From: JADKCL01 sp031424495
GTDB lineage: Bacteria > Bacteroidota > Bacteroidia > J057 > JADKCL01
Direction: 5' to 3'
Assembly (NCBI GenBank): GCA_031424495.1
Contig: JANPHP010000357.1
Span: 1 to 64,000, forward strand
DNA length: 64,000 nt
This document shows, piece by piece, positions 6,247 to 16,340 of the stretch (the first letter of the stretch is position 1; each line of letters starts with the position of its first letter). The notes below the pieces were generated by a model. It did no database searches, was not told the DNA's origin, and was given only the letters and a program-made list of their open reading frames with translations. The position numbers were made by a program, and so were the translations under genes.

Positions 6247-9219
6247 ATGAGACCATTTTTGAAGCCGGCGATTCTGCTGGCGATGTTGTTTGTGATCGCC
6301 TCCCCGGTCGCTTGGGCCCAAAAAACCAAGATCAAGGAGACGGCAAACTTCAAATCCTTTCCCCAAACCTCGACAGACGGCAAATACACTTGGTTTTCAG
6401 TGGGCGGTGACCCGCTCAACACCAGGATGTACACCCTCAAGAATGGGCTGCGGGTATTCATGACCGTGAACAAGAGCGAGCCACGTATCCAAACCAATAT
6501 CGCAGTGCGCACCGGTAGCACCAATGATCCCAAGGATTGCACGGGCCTCGCGCACTACTTGGAGCATATGCTCTTCAAGGGCACCGACCGCTACGGTTCG
6601 CTGGACTACGCCAAGGAAAAACCACTCCTCGACCAAATCGAGGCGCTTTATGAAACCTATCGCGCCACCAAAGACGAAGGCAAGCGCAAGGAAATCTATG
6701 CGCAGATCGACAAAGTCTCTGGCGAAGCCGCCAAATTTGCGATCGCCAATGAGTTTGACAAAATGCTCAGCTCCATCGGCGCAAAAGGCACCAACGCTTA
6801 TACCTCCAACGAGCGCACGGTCTATGTGAACGACATTCCAAGCAACATGATCGCCAAGTGGATCAAGATCGAGTCTGAGCGTTTCCGCAATCCGGTGTTG
6901 CGCTTGTTTCACACCGAGTTGGAGGCTGTCTACGAAGAAAAAAACATCAGCCTCGACAATGACCGCCGCACCGCATTTGCCAAACTGTCTGAGGGCCTCT
7001 TCCCAACCCACAACTATGGGCAGCAGACGACGATCGGCACGGTCGAGCACCTCAAAAATCCATCGATCAAGAAGATCAAGGAGTATTATGCGGCCTACTA
7101 TGTCCCCAACAACATGGCGATCTGCATCTCGGGCGATTTCGATCCCGACCAAGTGATCAGGCTCATCGACGAGGGTTTTGGCAGCTACCAAACCAAGGAT
7201 GTGATGCGCTACCAAGGGACCACCGAGGCCCCGATCTCGAGCATCAAACGCATCAATGTCACGGGTCCTGAAGCAGAATTTGTAAACATCGGCTTTCGCC
7301 TGCCCGGCGTGGGCCACCCTGACTTGCCAGCGATCGAGATGATCGATTACATGCTGAGCAACAGCACCGCCGGCCTCATCGACTTGAATCTGGTGAAGCA
7401 GCAGCGCGTCTTGGAGGCCTATGGCTACTCCTCGATCATGACCGATTACGGCATGCACATCCTCGGCGGCTCGCCCAAGGAAGGCCAGAAACTGGAGGAA
7501 ATCGAGACCATGCTCATCGCCCAGCTCGAGCTCATCAAGACTGGCAAGTTTGATCAGTCACTGGTGAATGCGGTCGTGAATGACATGGAGATCCAGCAAA
7601 TGCGTCAATATGAAAGCAACCGTGGCCGCACCGGCGATTACATCGAGGCTTTCATCACCAACCAAAACTGGGAAGACTACATCCAACGCATCGACAAGAT
7701 GCACAAGCTCACCAAGGAAGACATCGTGCGTGTGGCCAAGCAATACTATGGCAACAACTACGTGGTTGTCTACAAGCGGATCGGCGAACGCGAAGCTGTG
7801 CAAAAGGTCGTGAAGCCTGCCATCACCCCCGTTGAGGTGAACCGTGAGGCCAAGAGCGATTTCTTGAAAAGCATCGTGGAGATGCCTGCGCCCAAGATCG
7901 AGCCACGTTTCCTCGACTACAATGTCGACTTGCAACGCACGACCCTCAAGTCTGGCATCCCATTCCACTACGTGAAAAATGATGAAAATACGCTCTTCAC
8001 GCTGTATTACCTCCTCGACATGGGCAAAAACCAAGACAAAATGCTTGCATTTGCCATCGAGTACCTCCCATTTTTGGGCACAGATAAATACACCGCAGAC
8101 GACATCTCCAAGAAATTTTACGAGCTGGGCACTAGCTTTGACGTGAGCTCTGGCGACGATCAGGTGTATGTGTATGTGAGCGGACTCGCCAAGAATTTTG
8201 ATGCGAGCGTGGAATTGCTCGAGCACCTGCTCGCCAATGCCAAAGCCGACGACAAGGCCCTGGGTTCGCTCGTAGAGCGCACGCTCAAGTCACGCACAGA
8301 CGCCAAGCTCGACAAGCGCACCATCCTCTGGAGAGGCATGCAAAACTATGGCATGTATGGCAGCCTCAATCCGTTCAACGATGTGATCGCCCAAGACCAA
8401 TTGAAGATGATCAAATCTGCTGAGCTGATCGACAAGATCAAGCACATCACGAGTTACGAGCATCGCATTCTCTATTATGGTCCTACCGCTGCAACAGATG
8501 TCAAGTTTGCACTCGACCGCTTGCACCTGACGCCTGGCACGCTGCAAAAGACGCCTAGCGACAGCCCTTATCAGTACCAAGAGACTGCCAAGCCCAAAGT
8601 CTATTTCGTGAACTATGACATGGTGCAGGCCGAGATCTTGTGGCTCTCACGCTCAGTGACCTACGATCAAGAGATGTACAAAAATGTGCGCATGTTCAAC
8701 GAATACTATGGTGGCAACATGTCGTCCATCGTGTTCCAGACCATCCGCGAATCCAAGGCGCTCGCCTACTCGACTTTCTCGTCTTATGTCACGCCGCCCA
8801 AAGCTGGAGATCCATTCTTTGTGCAGGCCTACGTCGGCACGCAAGCCGACAAGCTCAACGATGCCGTCACGGGCATGTATGAGCTCCTCAATGGCATTCC
8901 GGAGTCTGACAACTTGTTCCAAAACTCCAAGGCATCCATCAAAAACAAGATCGAAACCGAGCGCATCATCCGCACGGCGATCCTTTTCAACTATGAGTCT
9001 GCTGTGCGTCACGGCGTGAGCCGCGATCAACGCAAAGACATCTATTCTGACTTGGATCAACTCAGTTTTGCGGATGTGCAAGAATTTCACAAGCAGTACA
9101 TCGCTGGCAAGCAGTACAATTTGCTGGTGCTGGGCAGCAAAGACAAGATCGATCTGAAAGCGCTTTCCAAATATGGCGAAGTCGTCGAGCTGAGCTTGAA
9201 GGATTTGTTTGGGTATTGA
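6247..9219 (+). CDS. M16 family zinc metallopeptidase, secreted, two-domain
   Basis: A 990-residue protein with a signal peptide (residues 1-25, cleaved after AWAQ). The active N-terminal half has the inverted zinc motif HYLEH near residue 102 and the downstream glutamate in LEAVYEEKN near residue 228. The gap between them is longer than in classic pitrilysins because of a charged helical insertion (about residues 120-170). The second M16 repeat (about residues 550-980) lacks HxxEH, as in the inactive half of insulysin-like enzymes. It probably degrades peptides in the periplasm. It is a single gene closed by a strong terminator at 9236-9280. Confidence 0.92.
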   Translation: MRPFLKPAILLAMLFVIASPVAWAQKTKIKETANFKSFPQTSTDGKYTWFSVGGDPLNTRMYTLKNGLRVFMTVNKSEPRIQTNIAVRTGSTNDPKDCTGLAHYLEHMLFKGTDRYGSLDYAKEKPLLDQIEALYETYRATKDEGKRKEIYAQIDKVSGEAAKFAIANEFDKMLSSIGAKGTNAYTSNERTVYVNDIPSNMIAKWIKIESERFRNPVLRLFHTELEAVYEEKNISLDNDRRTAFAKLSEGLFPTHNYGQQTTIGTVEHLKNPSIKKIKEYYAAYYVPNNMAICISGDFDPDQVIRLIDEGFGSYQTKDVMRYQGTTEAPISSIKRINVTGPEAEFVNIGFRLPGVGHPDLPAIEMIDYMLSNSTAGLIDLNLVKQQRVLEAYGYSSIMTDYGMHILGGSPKEGQKLEEIETMLIAQLELIKTGKFDQSLVNAVVNDMEIQQMRQYESNRGRTGDYIEAFITNQNWEDYIQRIDKMHKLTKEDIVRVAKQYYGNNYVVVYKRIGEREAVQKVVKPAITPVEVNREAKSDFLKSIVEMPAPKIEPRFLDYNVDLQRTTLKSGIPFHYVKNDENTLFTLYYLLDMGKNQDKMLAFAIEYLPFLGTDKYTADDISKKFYELGTSFDVSSGDDQVYVYVSGLAKNFDASVELLEHLLANAKADDKALGSLVERTLKSRTDAKLDKRTILWRGMQNYGMYGSLNPFNDVIAQDQLKMIKSAELIDKIKHITSYEHRILYYGPTAATDVKFALDRLHLTPGTLQKTPSDSPYQYQETAKPKVYFVNYDMVQAEILWLSRSVTYDQEMYKNVRMFNEYYGGNMSSIVFQTIRESKALAYSTFSSYVTPPKAGDPFFVQAYVGTQADKLNDAVTGMYELLNGIPESDNLFQNSKASIKNKIETERIIRTAILFNYESAVRHGVSRDQRKDIYSDLDQLSFADVQEFHKQYIAGKQYNLLVLGSKDKIDLKALSKYGEVVELSLKDLFGY

Positions 9220-9235
9220 GCCGAGCAAAATAGCG

Positions 9236-9280
9236 ATGCCCCCAACACTTCCTTTGTGGATGTGTTGGGGGCATTTTTTT
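9236..9280 (+). terminator. Intrinsic terminator after the M16 gene
   Basis: ATGCCCCCAACAC pairs perfectly with GTGTTGGGGGCAT around a 13-base loop and is followed by seven T. On the minus strand the stem is followed by a weaker T-rich stretch, so it may also serve the converging gene at 9347. Confidence 0.92.
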
Positions 9281-9346
9281 GTGTCACAAACGAGCGACAG
9301 TGAGCGCCTGACCTGGCCTGCCGAGGAGGCTGGGCAGCAACAATTG

Positions 9347-10045
9347 CTATTTCTGAATCAGCAGGTTTCCGCTCCACAGCTCACCTTTTGCGTTGGAGAC
9401 GCGCAAGCGGTACAGGCCGGATGGCAAAAAGCCCAAGTCGATCTCACTGCCGACAGCCAACCGGCGATGATCGACAAGCTGTCCATCGGTGGCAAAGACC
9501 TCCAAGGTCTCAGCGGCAGTCGCCGGATGATCGCGTTGCAGCCTGAATGGGCCGACAGTGGGATTGGGATAGATGGAAATGGAGGCCTCAGCCGATTGGC
9601 GAGGCCGGGTCGCCGTGATCGGCTCTACCCAATAGTCACCGTGGGCGGTGTCTTGAGGCGGGGTGCCAGGAGCGGTGGGCCATATTACCATGACATTGGA
9701 ACCGTTATTGGAGTTTTGGGGTGAAACGACAAAATAATCGAGTGGCACCTCTGCGCTATCGCCGGGCTGCATGAGCCCGAGCGTGAGGTCTAAGGTACCG
9801 ATGGAGAATGGATTGCCAAGCAAATTGGGCGCGGCCATCACCTGAACGACGAGTCCTGAAACTGTGGCATTGCCAGTGTTCACGACCCATACGTGCATGT
9901 TGCGTATCGTGTCGCCAAAGTGGGTCGTGTCGGGCAGCCCTTGGATGCCCAATGCGCCCATTCCCAGTGAAGTTTGGGCCCGTGACCACATGGGCCCCGA
10001 AACCAAGAGCAAGCACAGGAGAAGTTGAGTGAATCGCTTCGACAT
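9347..10045 (-). CDS. T9SS cargo protein with CARDB-like domain
   Basis: A 232-residue secreted protein. Residues 1-23 are a signal peptide (LLLCLLLVSGPMWSRAQ). Residues 30-130 look like one immunoglobulin-like domain of the CARDB/cell-adhesion kind (MHVWVVNTGNATVSGLVVQV, a typical 'distance from zero' beta strand pair). Residues 150-232 form a T9SS type A sorting domain (SISIYPNPTVG, then LPSGLYRLRV). It is presumably exported through T9SS and anchored or released at the surface. No enzymatic motif is visible. It is divergent from the gene at 10140. Confidence 0.85.
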   Translation of the reverse strand: MSKRFTQLLLCLLLVSGPMWSRAQTSLGMGALGIQGLPDTTHFGDTIRNMHVWVVNTGNATVSGLVVQVMAAPNLLGNPFSIGTLDLTLGLMQPGDSAEVPLDYFVVSPQNSNNGSNVMVIWPTAPGTPPQDTAHGDYWVEPITATRPRQSAEASISIYPNPTVGPFRLQRDHPATAAETLEVFATDGQLVDHRRLAVGSEIDLGFLPSGLYRLRVSNAKGELWSGNLLIQK

Positions 10046-10139
10046 ATCATTCAGTGTTTTGCGTGAATCTATTGTTGGAAAATTACGATGCCTTCTTTCA
10101 TTTTACCTAACTTGCTTTGGGAATAATGACATCTTCACA

Positions 10140-11600
10140 ATGAATCCGCTCAAAGAAGCCATCCAATTGTTGACCAAGGAAGAGGCCAGGGCCTTCAAGC
10201 TATTTGTGCAAAAGGTGAACACCAAGGAACCCCGAAAGGATGTCGAACTGTTTGATCAGATTCGTAAATATCTTGGTGAATACGACGAAAACGACATTTT
10301 TGAAAAAATCTACCCCTCGGCCAGCAAGAATACATTTCATCGGCTCAAGAGCAGGTTGCTGCAAGACATCAACCGCAGCATGGTCGATCTCCACCTCGAG
10401 GATAATGACACGCTGAAGCTTTGGCATTTTATGTCGGTCATCGAGCTTTACCTATCGCGGCGACATTTTGAACTCGCCCACTGGTTTCTGCGCAAGGCCG
10501 AAGCCCATGCCGAGAAGCTGCACCACCACGAGGCGCTCGATATCATTTACAACAATTACATCTTGCTCTCGCTCGAGGTGGTCTACATCAACCCCGAAGA
10601 CTACATCCAAAAACGCAAAGAAAACCAAAAGCTCTTGCAAGAGATCAGGCTGCTTGACGACATCTTGGCGGCAGCAGTGTACCGCACCAAGCTCGCCCAA
10701 ACTTGGGGCGAGGGCAATGCCGAGCTCATGGCGATGCTGGAGACCACCGTCAACCACTTCGGCAACTTGAAACCCGAGGAACTCAACCCCTCGTTACAAA
10801 TCAAGCTGTTTCAATCCATCAGCAATATCTTGATCGAGCGACGCAACTATGCAGCATTGGAGACCTATGTGCGTGAGACCTATAGCCAATTTGAAAAGCG
10901 CGGCATTTTCAATCGGCACACGCATCAGACCCGCCTGCAGATGCTCACTTTTCACGCCAATGCGCTCTACAAGATCGGGGACTTTCAAGCATCGCTGAAG
11001 CAGGCAGAATTGCTGGGTAGGGCAATGAAGGACTATGAATCTGCCTTGCAAGACAAGTACATCTTCTTCTACTACAACATCTTGTTTGTCAATTATTTCA
11101 AGACCGACATCGACAAGGCCATCAAGCTATTGGAGGAAATGAGCGCGCAGACCAAGGTAATCGGCACACCATTTTACGAGGTATTCATCAACATGAACCT
11201 GGGTCTTGCGTGGCGCGAAAAGGCCAATTATAAAAAAGCGATCAAATACATCGTGGCGGCGACGCACCACGAGGGTTATCGCTCAGCTGCGCCGGGATTG
11301 CAATTGCGCATCGCGATTGCAGAGGTGATGATCAGGCTCAGCCTGAAGTCTTACGACGTGCTGGCGATACGCATCAAGCAGATTCAGCATGATTTTGCAA
11401 CGCAGCTGCAAGCATCGGGCTACCGCAGGGACGCACACATCTTGGTGATCATCGCAATGATCAGTGAGACGGGCGACACCAAGGCAAAAGCCGTCCAAGA
11501 TGAAATCAGGCGATTCCTGCAGATGCAGGCCGAGGAATCTGAGCGCGACGCCGAGCTCATCGGCTACGATGACTACTTGCGCGAATACCTCGTGCCCTGA
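10140..11600 (+). CDS. Conserved hypothetical protein, helical repeat type
   Basis: A 486-residue cytosolic protein without a signal peptide or membrane segment. I start at MNPLKEAIQLL (10140); an in-frame ATG at 10029 would overlap the divergent gene's start and add residues that look non-coding. The N-terminal 90 residues (LTKEEARAFKLFVQK, NTFHRLKSRLLQDINRSM) read as a distinct helical domain, and the rest is TPR-like helical pairs (FQASLKQAELLGRAMKDYES, KANYKKAIKYIVAATHH). The N-terminal motif is one I associate with Bacteroidota proteins of unknown function. A scaffolding role is inference. Confidence 0.8.
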   Translation: MNPLKEAIQLLTKEEARAFKLFVQKVNTKEPRKDVELFDQIRKYLGEYDENDIFEKIYPSASKNTFHRLKSRLLQDINRSMVDLHLEDNDTLKLWHFMSVIELYLSRRHFELAHWFLRKAEAHAEKLHHHEALDIIYNNYILLSLEVVYINPEDYIQKRKENQKLLQEIRLLDDILAAAVYRTKLAQTWGEGNAELMAMLETTVNHFGNLKPEELNPSLQIKLFQSISNILIERRNYAALETYVRETYSQFEKRGIFNRHTHQTRLQMLTFHANALYKIGDFQASLKQAELLGRAMKDYESALQDKYIFFYYNILFVNYFKTDIDKAIKLLEEMSAQTKVIGTPFYEVFINMNLGLAWREKANYKKAIKYIVAATHHEGYRSAAPGLQLRIAIAEVMIRLSLKSYDVLAIRIKQIQHDFATQLQASGYRRDAHILVIIAMISETGDTKAKAVQDEIRRFLQMQAEESERDAELIGYDDYLREYLVP

Positions 11601-11879
11601 ACAGGTCACTATTTTCTGAAGATGTTGAGCCTATCCATCCTTTTTCGCCCTTTTTCCAAGGATACCCGCGTCACAATTGCATCACTTTTGGATCGAGTTC
11701 AACGGAATGCGGCTATCTTTGTGGATTGTGGCGCGCGTACCTATCGCCGACCCCCAATTTTGCCTAGCCCCGTCGTTGCAGGGCTGCGAGTGTCGGAGCA
11801 AGCGTTACACGCCCACAAAAATGCCTCCAAACGACGACCCAAGAGGCTATCGTTTTTGATTCAATAAAAATCCATCGCC

Positions 11880-13469
11880 ATGAAAGCGTATTTGATATGT
11901 GCCCTTGTTTCGCTTTTGAGTCTGCTGCATATCTCGATGCAAGGAGGGCTGCAAGCCCAAACGGTCGATCCTGACTACCTCGACGGCAATATTTACCTCA
12001 AGCTGCAAGATACGAGTGTGCTGAACCTGGAGCCTTACAACTACAGTGTATTGGCGCTCAATACAATCCTCACGACCTATTCAGTCGACAGCATCTACCA
12101 CCCCTTTAGAAGTGGTCATCCGGCTTTGGCGCAAATCTACCGCTTGGAGTTCAGCAATTTTGCGGGGGTGAATGCGATGATCACCCAATTGGAGCTGCTG
12201 AGTTTTGTGGATTATGCCGAAAAGGTGCCGCTCATGAAAGCCATCGGCAATGCGGCCACGACGCCCAATGACTTGCAACTGAGCCAATGGGCACTGCCCA
12301 AAATCCAAGCCGAGCTCGCTTGGGGTCTTGGCTTGGGCAGCAATACCGTCAAGGTCGCAATCGTGGACAATGCAATGCTCACCACGCACGAGGATCTCAA
12401 TTCAGTATATTGGACCAACCCGGGCGAGACGCCCAACAATTTCCTGGATGACGATTTGAATGGTTTTATCGACGATGCACAGGGCTATGACCTCGCCGAT
12501 ATGGACGGCAATGTAAACCCACCCACTGGCATACCAGGCTGGGACCACGGCTCCCATTGCAGTGGCATTGCTGGTGCCGCCACCAACAATGGCATCGGCA
12601 TCGCCTCCATCGGCTACGGCATCACCATCATCCCCGTAAAGGCCTCCAACGATGCCACGGGCGGCAATACCTTGTCCAAGGCATTTGAGGGCGTCGACTA
12701 TGCCCGCACAGTCGGTGCCGACATCATCAGCATGTCATGGGGTGGCAAAGGCACAAGCGCGACAGGCGACCTGATCTTGCTGCTTGCTGAAAATCAAGGC
12801 ATCCTGCTCATCGCTGCTGCTGGCAACGACAATGATTCGACGCCGTTTTTTCCTGCGGCCTCACCGCGCTGCCTAGCCGTGGGCAGCACCGATCAGCTCG
12901 ATCACCGCTCTGGATTTTCCAACTTCGGTTCCTATGTAGATGTCATGGCGCCCGGCACAGACATCTATTCCTGCTTGGTCGGCAGCAACCAAGACTACGG
13001 CAATCTCAGCGGCACATCGATGGCCTGCCCACTTACTGCTGGCCTAGCGGGTCTCATCCTTTCCAATTCGCCGGGGATCACGGCTGCGCAATTGCGCAGC
13101 CGCATCGTGGGTGGCTGTGAAAACATCGACGCCATCAATCCCGGCTACCAAGGCAAAATGGGAGCTGGCCGCATCAATGCATTCAACAGCATGCTCACGA
13201 CCGATGTGTCACCGTCGAGCCCAGATCGCCCGACGTGCACGCTATTTCCCAACCCTGCGCAGTCAGATGCGCACTTGTTGTTTACTGGCGAATGGACGCA
13301 TCAGCCGATCTTGGTCACAGTATACGATCAGCTTGGTCGCAAACAACTCACACAGACAGTCGAGGGCCAAGAGGCGGTCATCGCCTGCAGTGCATGGGCT
13401 GCAGGTATCTATTATGTACAATTTTCGCAAGGCAGGCTCGAAGGCAAAGCAAAACTGATAGTCAGGTGA
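11880..13469 (+). CDS. Subtilisin-like serine protease (S8) with T9SS sorting domain
   Basis: A 529-residue secreted protease. It has a signal peptide (1-27), then an inhibitor-like propeptide region (about 30-125), then the S8 catalytic domain: Asp in VAIVDNAML (about 162), His in DHGSHCSG (about 223), oxyanion Asn in AAAGNDND, and Ser in SGTSMACP (about 380). Residues 445-529 are a T9SS type A domain (CTLFPNPAQSD, AAGIYYVQF). All catalytic residues are present, so it should be an active extracellular peptidase. A 279-base spacer without a recognisable element precedes it. Confidence 0.95.
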   Translation: MKAYLICALVSLLSLLHISMQGGLQAQTVDPDYLDGNIYLKLQDTSVLNLEPYNYSVLALNTILTTYSVDSIYHPFRSGHPALAQIYRLEFSNFAGVNAMITQLELLSFVDYAEKVPLMKAIGNAATTPNDLQLSQWALPKIQAELAWGLGLGSNTVKVAIVDNAMLTTHEDLNSVYWTNPGETPNNFLDDDLNGFIDDAQGYDLADMDGNVNPPTGIPGWDHGSHCSGIAGAATNNGIGIASIGYGITIIPVKASNDATGGNTLSKAFEGVDYARTVGADIISMSWGGKGTSATGDLILLLAENQGILLIAAAGNDNDSTPFFPAASPRCLAVGSTDQLDHRSGFSNFGSYVDVMAPGTDIYSCLVGSNQDYGNLSGTSMACPLTAGLAGLILSNSPGITAAQLRSRIVGGCENIDAINPGYQGKMGAGRINAFNSMLTTDVSPSSPDRPTCTLFPNPAQSDAHLLFTGEWTHQPILVTVYDQLGRKQLTQTVEGQEAVIACSAWAAGIYYVQFSQGRLEGKAKLIVR

Positions 13470-13543
13470 TCTGAGAATGCGCGACCAGCGAAGGCAGCTA
13501 TTGCTGTCGCCATCGCTCCCCCAAAAAGGGATTCGCCCAAGTT

Positions 13544-13581
13544 GAAAAGGCCATTTCGCAGGATTGCGAAAAGGCCTTTTC
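13544..13581 (+). terminator. Probable terminator after the subtilase gene
   Basis: GAAAAGGCC pairs with GGCCTTTTC, and the inner TTCGCA with TGCGAA, leaving a GGAT loop and a two-base mismatch. The stem itself ends in a TTTT run. It lies 75 bases after the stop of the S8 gene. Confidence 0.65.
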
Positions 13582-13964
13582 GCATTTAGGAATCGCTTGG
13601 AATAGCCCCGATGGTGATGGGCCTTCTATTTGAACAGTAAGCTGAATGGATGCCCGCTTGATGACCTGCTCATTCTAGTTCCCATTCGGTGAAATGAAGC
13701 ATATTGCCCTTTTGGACCTGCTAGGGCTGCGGAATTGATTGCTGCACCGCCACCATCCCAGTTTCGGTGCATTTAGACGATTGTATTGACCATTTCAAAG
13801 CCTAATATTCAACAAAAAGAACTGTTCTGTTCAATGATTTCATTGCTGATGCGCCCCCTTTTGTGGCCTTGAAAGCGTCACCCACGTTCTATGAAAACGG
13901 CTCAAAATGGTCCATTATTAGCTAATATAAGACCTCAGAAGCGTCAGAATAATTTCAGTCTAGA

Positions 13965-13995
13965 TTGCTGACGGAGCCCCAACCCCTCATCTTTG
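13965..13995 (+). promoter_or_regulatory. Candidate Bacteroidota-type promoter
   Basis: TTG, 20 bases, then CATCTTTG, against the phylum consensus TTTG-N19-TAnnTTTG, located 32 bases before the start of the PKD/T9SS gene at 14027. Confidence 0.4.
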
Positions 13996-14026
13996 GATCA
14001 TTGTTCACCACAAAACTTTCGTTGTT

Positions 14027-15496
14027 ATGAAAATCAAGAAAATAAGCACCACGATCCTCCTTGCCATGGGCATGGTTTTCACAGGTTCGATAGGCCACGC
14101 TCAGATGGCCAAGCAAGACACCAAAGGTTACAAAGTTGCCAGCGTCGTCACCTGCGGCACCGACACGGTTGCCTACCCACAATCCAAGGCTACGGGAACG
14201 AGCGCAGTAGAGCTGATCAAAAACCACGTCCATGGAATCGCACAATGGTATGAACTCCCCGCTGCAGCCACGATGAAAGGCATCACCCTCATCGCAGGCG
14301 TAAAGGATGGAGCCAACACTGGCAAAACTGCAACGGTTTCGATCAAAATCTATGGCGCCGGCGCCGATTCGCTGCCTCAACTAATCCCCCTTTCTGCGAC
14401 GACCGTGCAGCTCGACAACAGCGTTCGTGCGCAACGTGTGCCTTTGCTCTCGCCCCTTTCGCTCACCGGCAACTATTTGGTTTCGGTGGAATATGGGGCT
14501 GCGCTCTTGGAAAACGACACGATCCAATTGCAACTGAACAGTGCTGGCGATGGCAATGGCGAAAGCCTAGGCGCAGGCATCTTCCACACCAATAGCGGCG
14601 ATGTATGGTTGGATTTTGAGCACCTCATCCCCTCTCCTGACCGCGACGCAATGCTTTTTCCTTGGATTAACTATAGCCTCACGACCGATTTTGGAACTCC
14701 AGGAGACTCGGTATGCGTAGATGAATCCCTGCAAATCACCAACAATACCACTGAGTTTGCCATGAGCAGAATGTACAATCGCCGCATCCAATCGCCTGCG
14801 CAATATGGCAACGCTTTCAGCTGGAACTTTGGCGATGGCACGACCTCCACGGACTTGGAGCCGCTCAAATTGTACACGGTGACGGGCCCCTTCTCCATTC
14901 TGCTGACGGCCGCAATCACTGGATACAACACGCAGTGCAGCGAACCGATGGCAGCGCCGATAGTCACGATGCCGAGGCCCTATGCCAACTTTAGCACCGG
15001 GTCGCATATCGCAAGCGTAAACGACACGATTACCATCGTCTCGATGGGTAGCGGCGGCGAATGCAGCTGGGATTTTGGAGACGGCAGCCCCATCGTAATC
15101 GGTTGCAATGATCAAATGCATGCATTTGACAGCGTAGGAACCTACAATATTGTGCAAACGGTGACCTCACCTTATGGATGCACCGAAACCCACACCGAAA
15201 CTGTTTTTATCCAATCGCCGTTGGCGGTAGCAGATCCTCAAGCGAGCTTGGGTGTGAGCGTATGGCCCAATCCCATCTCCCGCGGCAACGAGACCTTGCA
15301 CGTCACATGGAAAAACTCAGACTCCCCAGCAACTGTGCAGGTGATCGATCTCCAAGGCCGCATCTTGGCGATGCGCAAAGTGAGCGGGCTGTCAAGCTGC
15401 GAAATCGCCCTGCAAGAATTGCCACAGGGTGTACTCATCCTCCAGGTGTTCCAAAACGGGATGCAATATAACCGTCGTGTTTCTGTCCTCAACTGA
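14027..15496 (+). CDS. T9SS cargo protein with two PKD domains
   Basis: A 489-residue secreted protein. It has a signal peptide (1-26, ending GHAQ), then a jelly-roll-like domain to about residue 215 (KGITLIAGVKDGANTGKTATVSIKIYG is its first strand region), then two PKD domains marked by SWNFGDGTT (about 265) and CSWDFGDGSP (about 346), and a T9SS type A sorting domain from about 405 (VSVWPNPISRG). The organisation matches many Bacteroidota surface adhesins; the ligand is unknown. Confidence 0.88.
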   Translation: MKIKKISTTILLAMGMVFTGSIGHAQMAKQDTKGYKVASVVTCGTDTVAYPQSKATGTSAVELIKNHVHGIAQWYELPAAATMKGITLIAGVKDGANTGKTATVSIKIYGAGADSLPQLIPLSATTVQLDNSVRAQRVPLLSPLSLTGNYLVSVEYGAALLENDTIQLQLNSAGDGNGESLGAGIFHTNSGDVWLDFEHLIPSPDRDAMLFPWINYSLTTDFGTPGDSVCVDESLQITNNTTEFAMSRMYNRRIQSPAQYGNAFSWNFGDGTTSTDLEPLKLYTVTGPFSILLTAAITGYNTQCSEPMAAPIVTMPRPYANFSTGSHIASVNDTITIVSMGSGGECSWDFGDGSPIVIGCNDQMHAFDSVGTYNIVQTVTSPYGCTETHTETVFIQSPLAVADPQASLGVSVWPNPISRGNETLHVTWKNSDSPATVQVIDLQGRILAMRKVSGLSSCEIALQELPQGVLILQVFQNGMQYNRRVSVLN

Positions 15497-15686
15497 GCTT
15501 GATGCGCGACGCGTCAGGCGCTACCAAGATCTTTCAGTCAACGTTCGAATAGGTCATTTTGAGAATTCGTTTCCAGATTTGCGTGTTCACTCGGCAGGAT
15601 TTCCTGCCGGGTGATGCGCAAGGAGCGCAAAAAACATAGCATTTTTCAATCAACATCTATTTTCCAATTCACCACCATCAATTACA

Positions 15687-16250
15687 ATGATTATGAAATC
15701 CAAAAAGCTTTTTTCTCGCACCCTGATGCTCGCCATGATCGCAATGGCAATGGCACTCTCAGCCTGCAAAGAGAAGGCAGTCTTCAAAAACTTTGAAACC
15801 GAATATTCCTTCAAAGTCACGATTCCTGCAAATTCGCTGCTGTCGTCTAGCCTTTTTCCCATCAGCTTTGAGCAGCAATCCAATTCTGAGGGAGAATATG
15901 CCATCCACGACACCCGCAAGGACCTGGTCGATGAAGTGACGATGAAATCGTTTCTCATCGAGGTGGCGAGCCCACAGGGCGAAGACCTCAGCTTCTTGAA
16001 CTATGCGCGCTTTTTCATTGATGCAGAGGGCGAACCAGAAATCATGGTGGCCAGCAAAGATCCCGTCCCTTCCAATGCAGGCAGTGATTTGTTACTGGAA
16101 GTCGGCGGGCAAAACCTCGCGCCTTACATCCGCAAGGAGCCTTTTGAAATCCGCACGGAAGTCGGTACCGATGAAAATCGCACGCATGACATCACGCTAC
16201 AAGGTAGGGTCAAGTTTAATGTTCGTGCAAAGATTTTGGATTTTAGTTGA
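15687..16250 (+). CDS. Lipoprotein of unknown function
   Basis: A 187-residue protein (185 if the second ATG at 15693 is used). The lipobox is MALSACKEK, with Cys at residue 27, predicting an acylated envelope protein. The remainder is a single beta-rich domain (EYSFKVTIPANSLLSS, FEIRTEVGTDENRTHDITLQGRVKFNVRAKI) of about 155 residues. I do not recognise the family. It is a single gene followed by a strong terminator. Confidence 0.8.
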   Translation: MIMKSKKLFSRTLMLAMIAMAMALSACKEKAVFKNFETEYSFKVTIPANSLLSSSLFPISFEQQSNSEGEYAIHDTRKDLVDEVTMKSFLIEVASPQGEDLSFLNYARFFIDAEGEPEIMVASKDPVPSNAGSDLLLEVGGQNLAPYIRKEPFEIRTEVGTDENRTHDITLQGRVKFNVRAKILDFS

Positions 16251-16264
16251 GTAGGTGAATTTGT

Positions 16265-16300
16265 GCGATGCTCCAGTTGCCTGGAGCATCGCTTTTTTTT
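16265..16300 (+). terminator. Intrinsic terminator after the 15687 lipoprotein gene
   Basis: GCGATGCTCCAG pairs perfectly with CTGGAGCATCGC around a TTGC loop and is followed by eight T. Confidence 0.95.
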
Positions 16301-16340
16301 GCATTGGCTGAAATGACCTCGCTGACAAAACGCCCCACGA

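Larger units (their letters stand above)
13470..14026. other. Gene-free spacer, 557 bases
   Basis: Contains a hairpin at 13544-13581 (listed separately) and a candidate promoter at 13965-13995. The rest holds no open frame with a plausible start or composition, and no tRNA-like sequence. Confidence 0.6.

Noticed and set aside
15687..16250. Outer-membrane barrel for the 187-residue protein
   Set aside because: A clear lipobox cysteine and no alternating aromatic strand pattern; lipoprotein is the better call.
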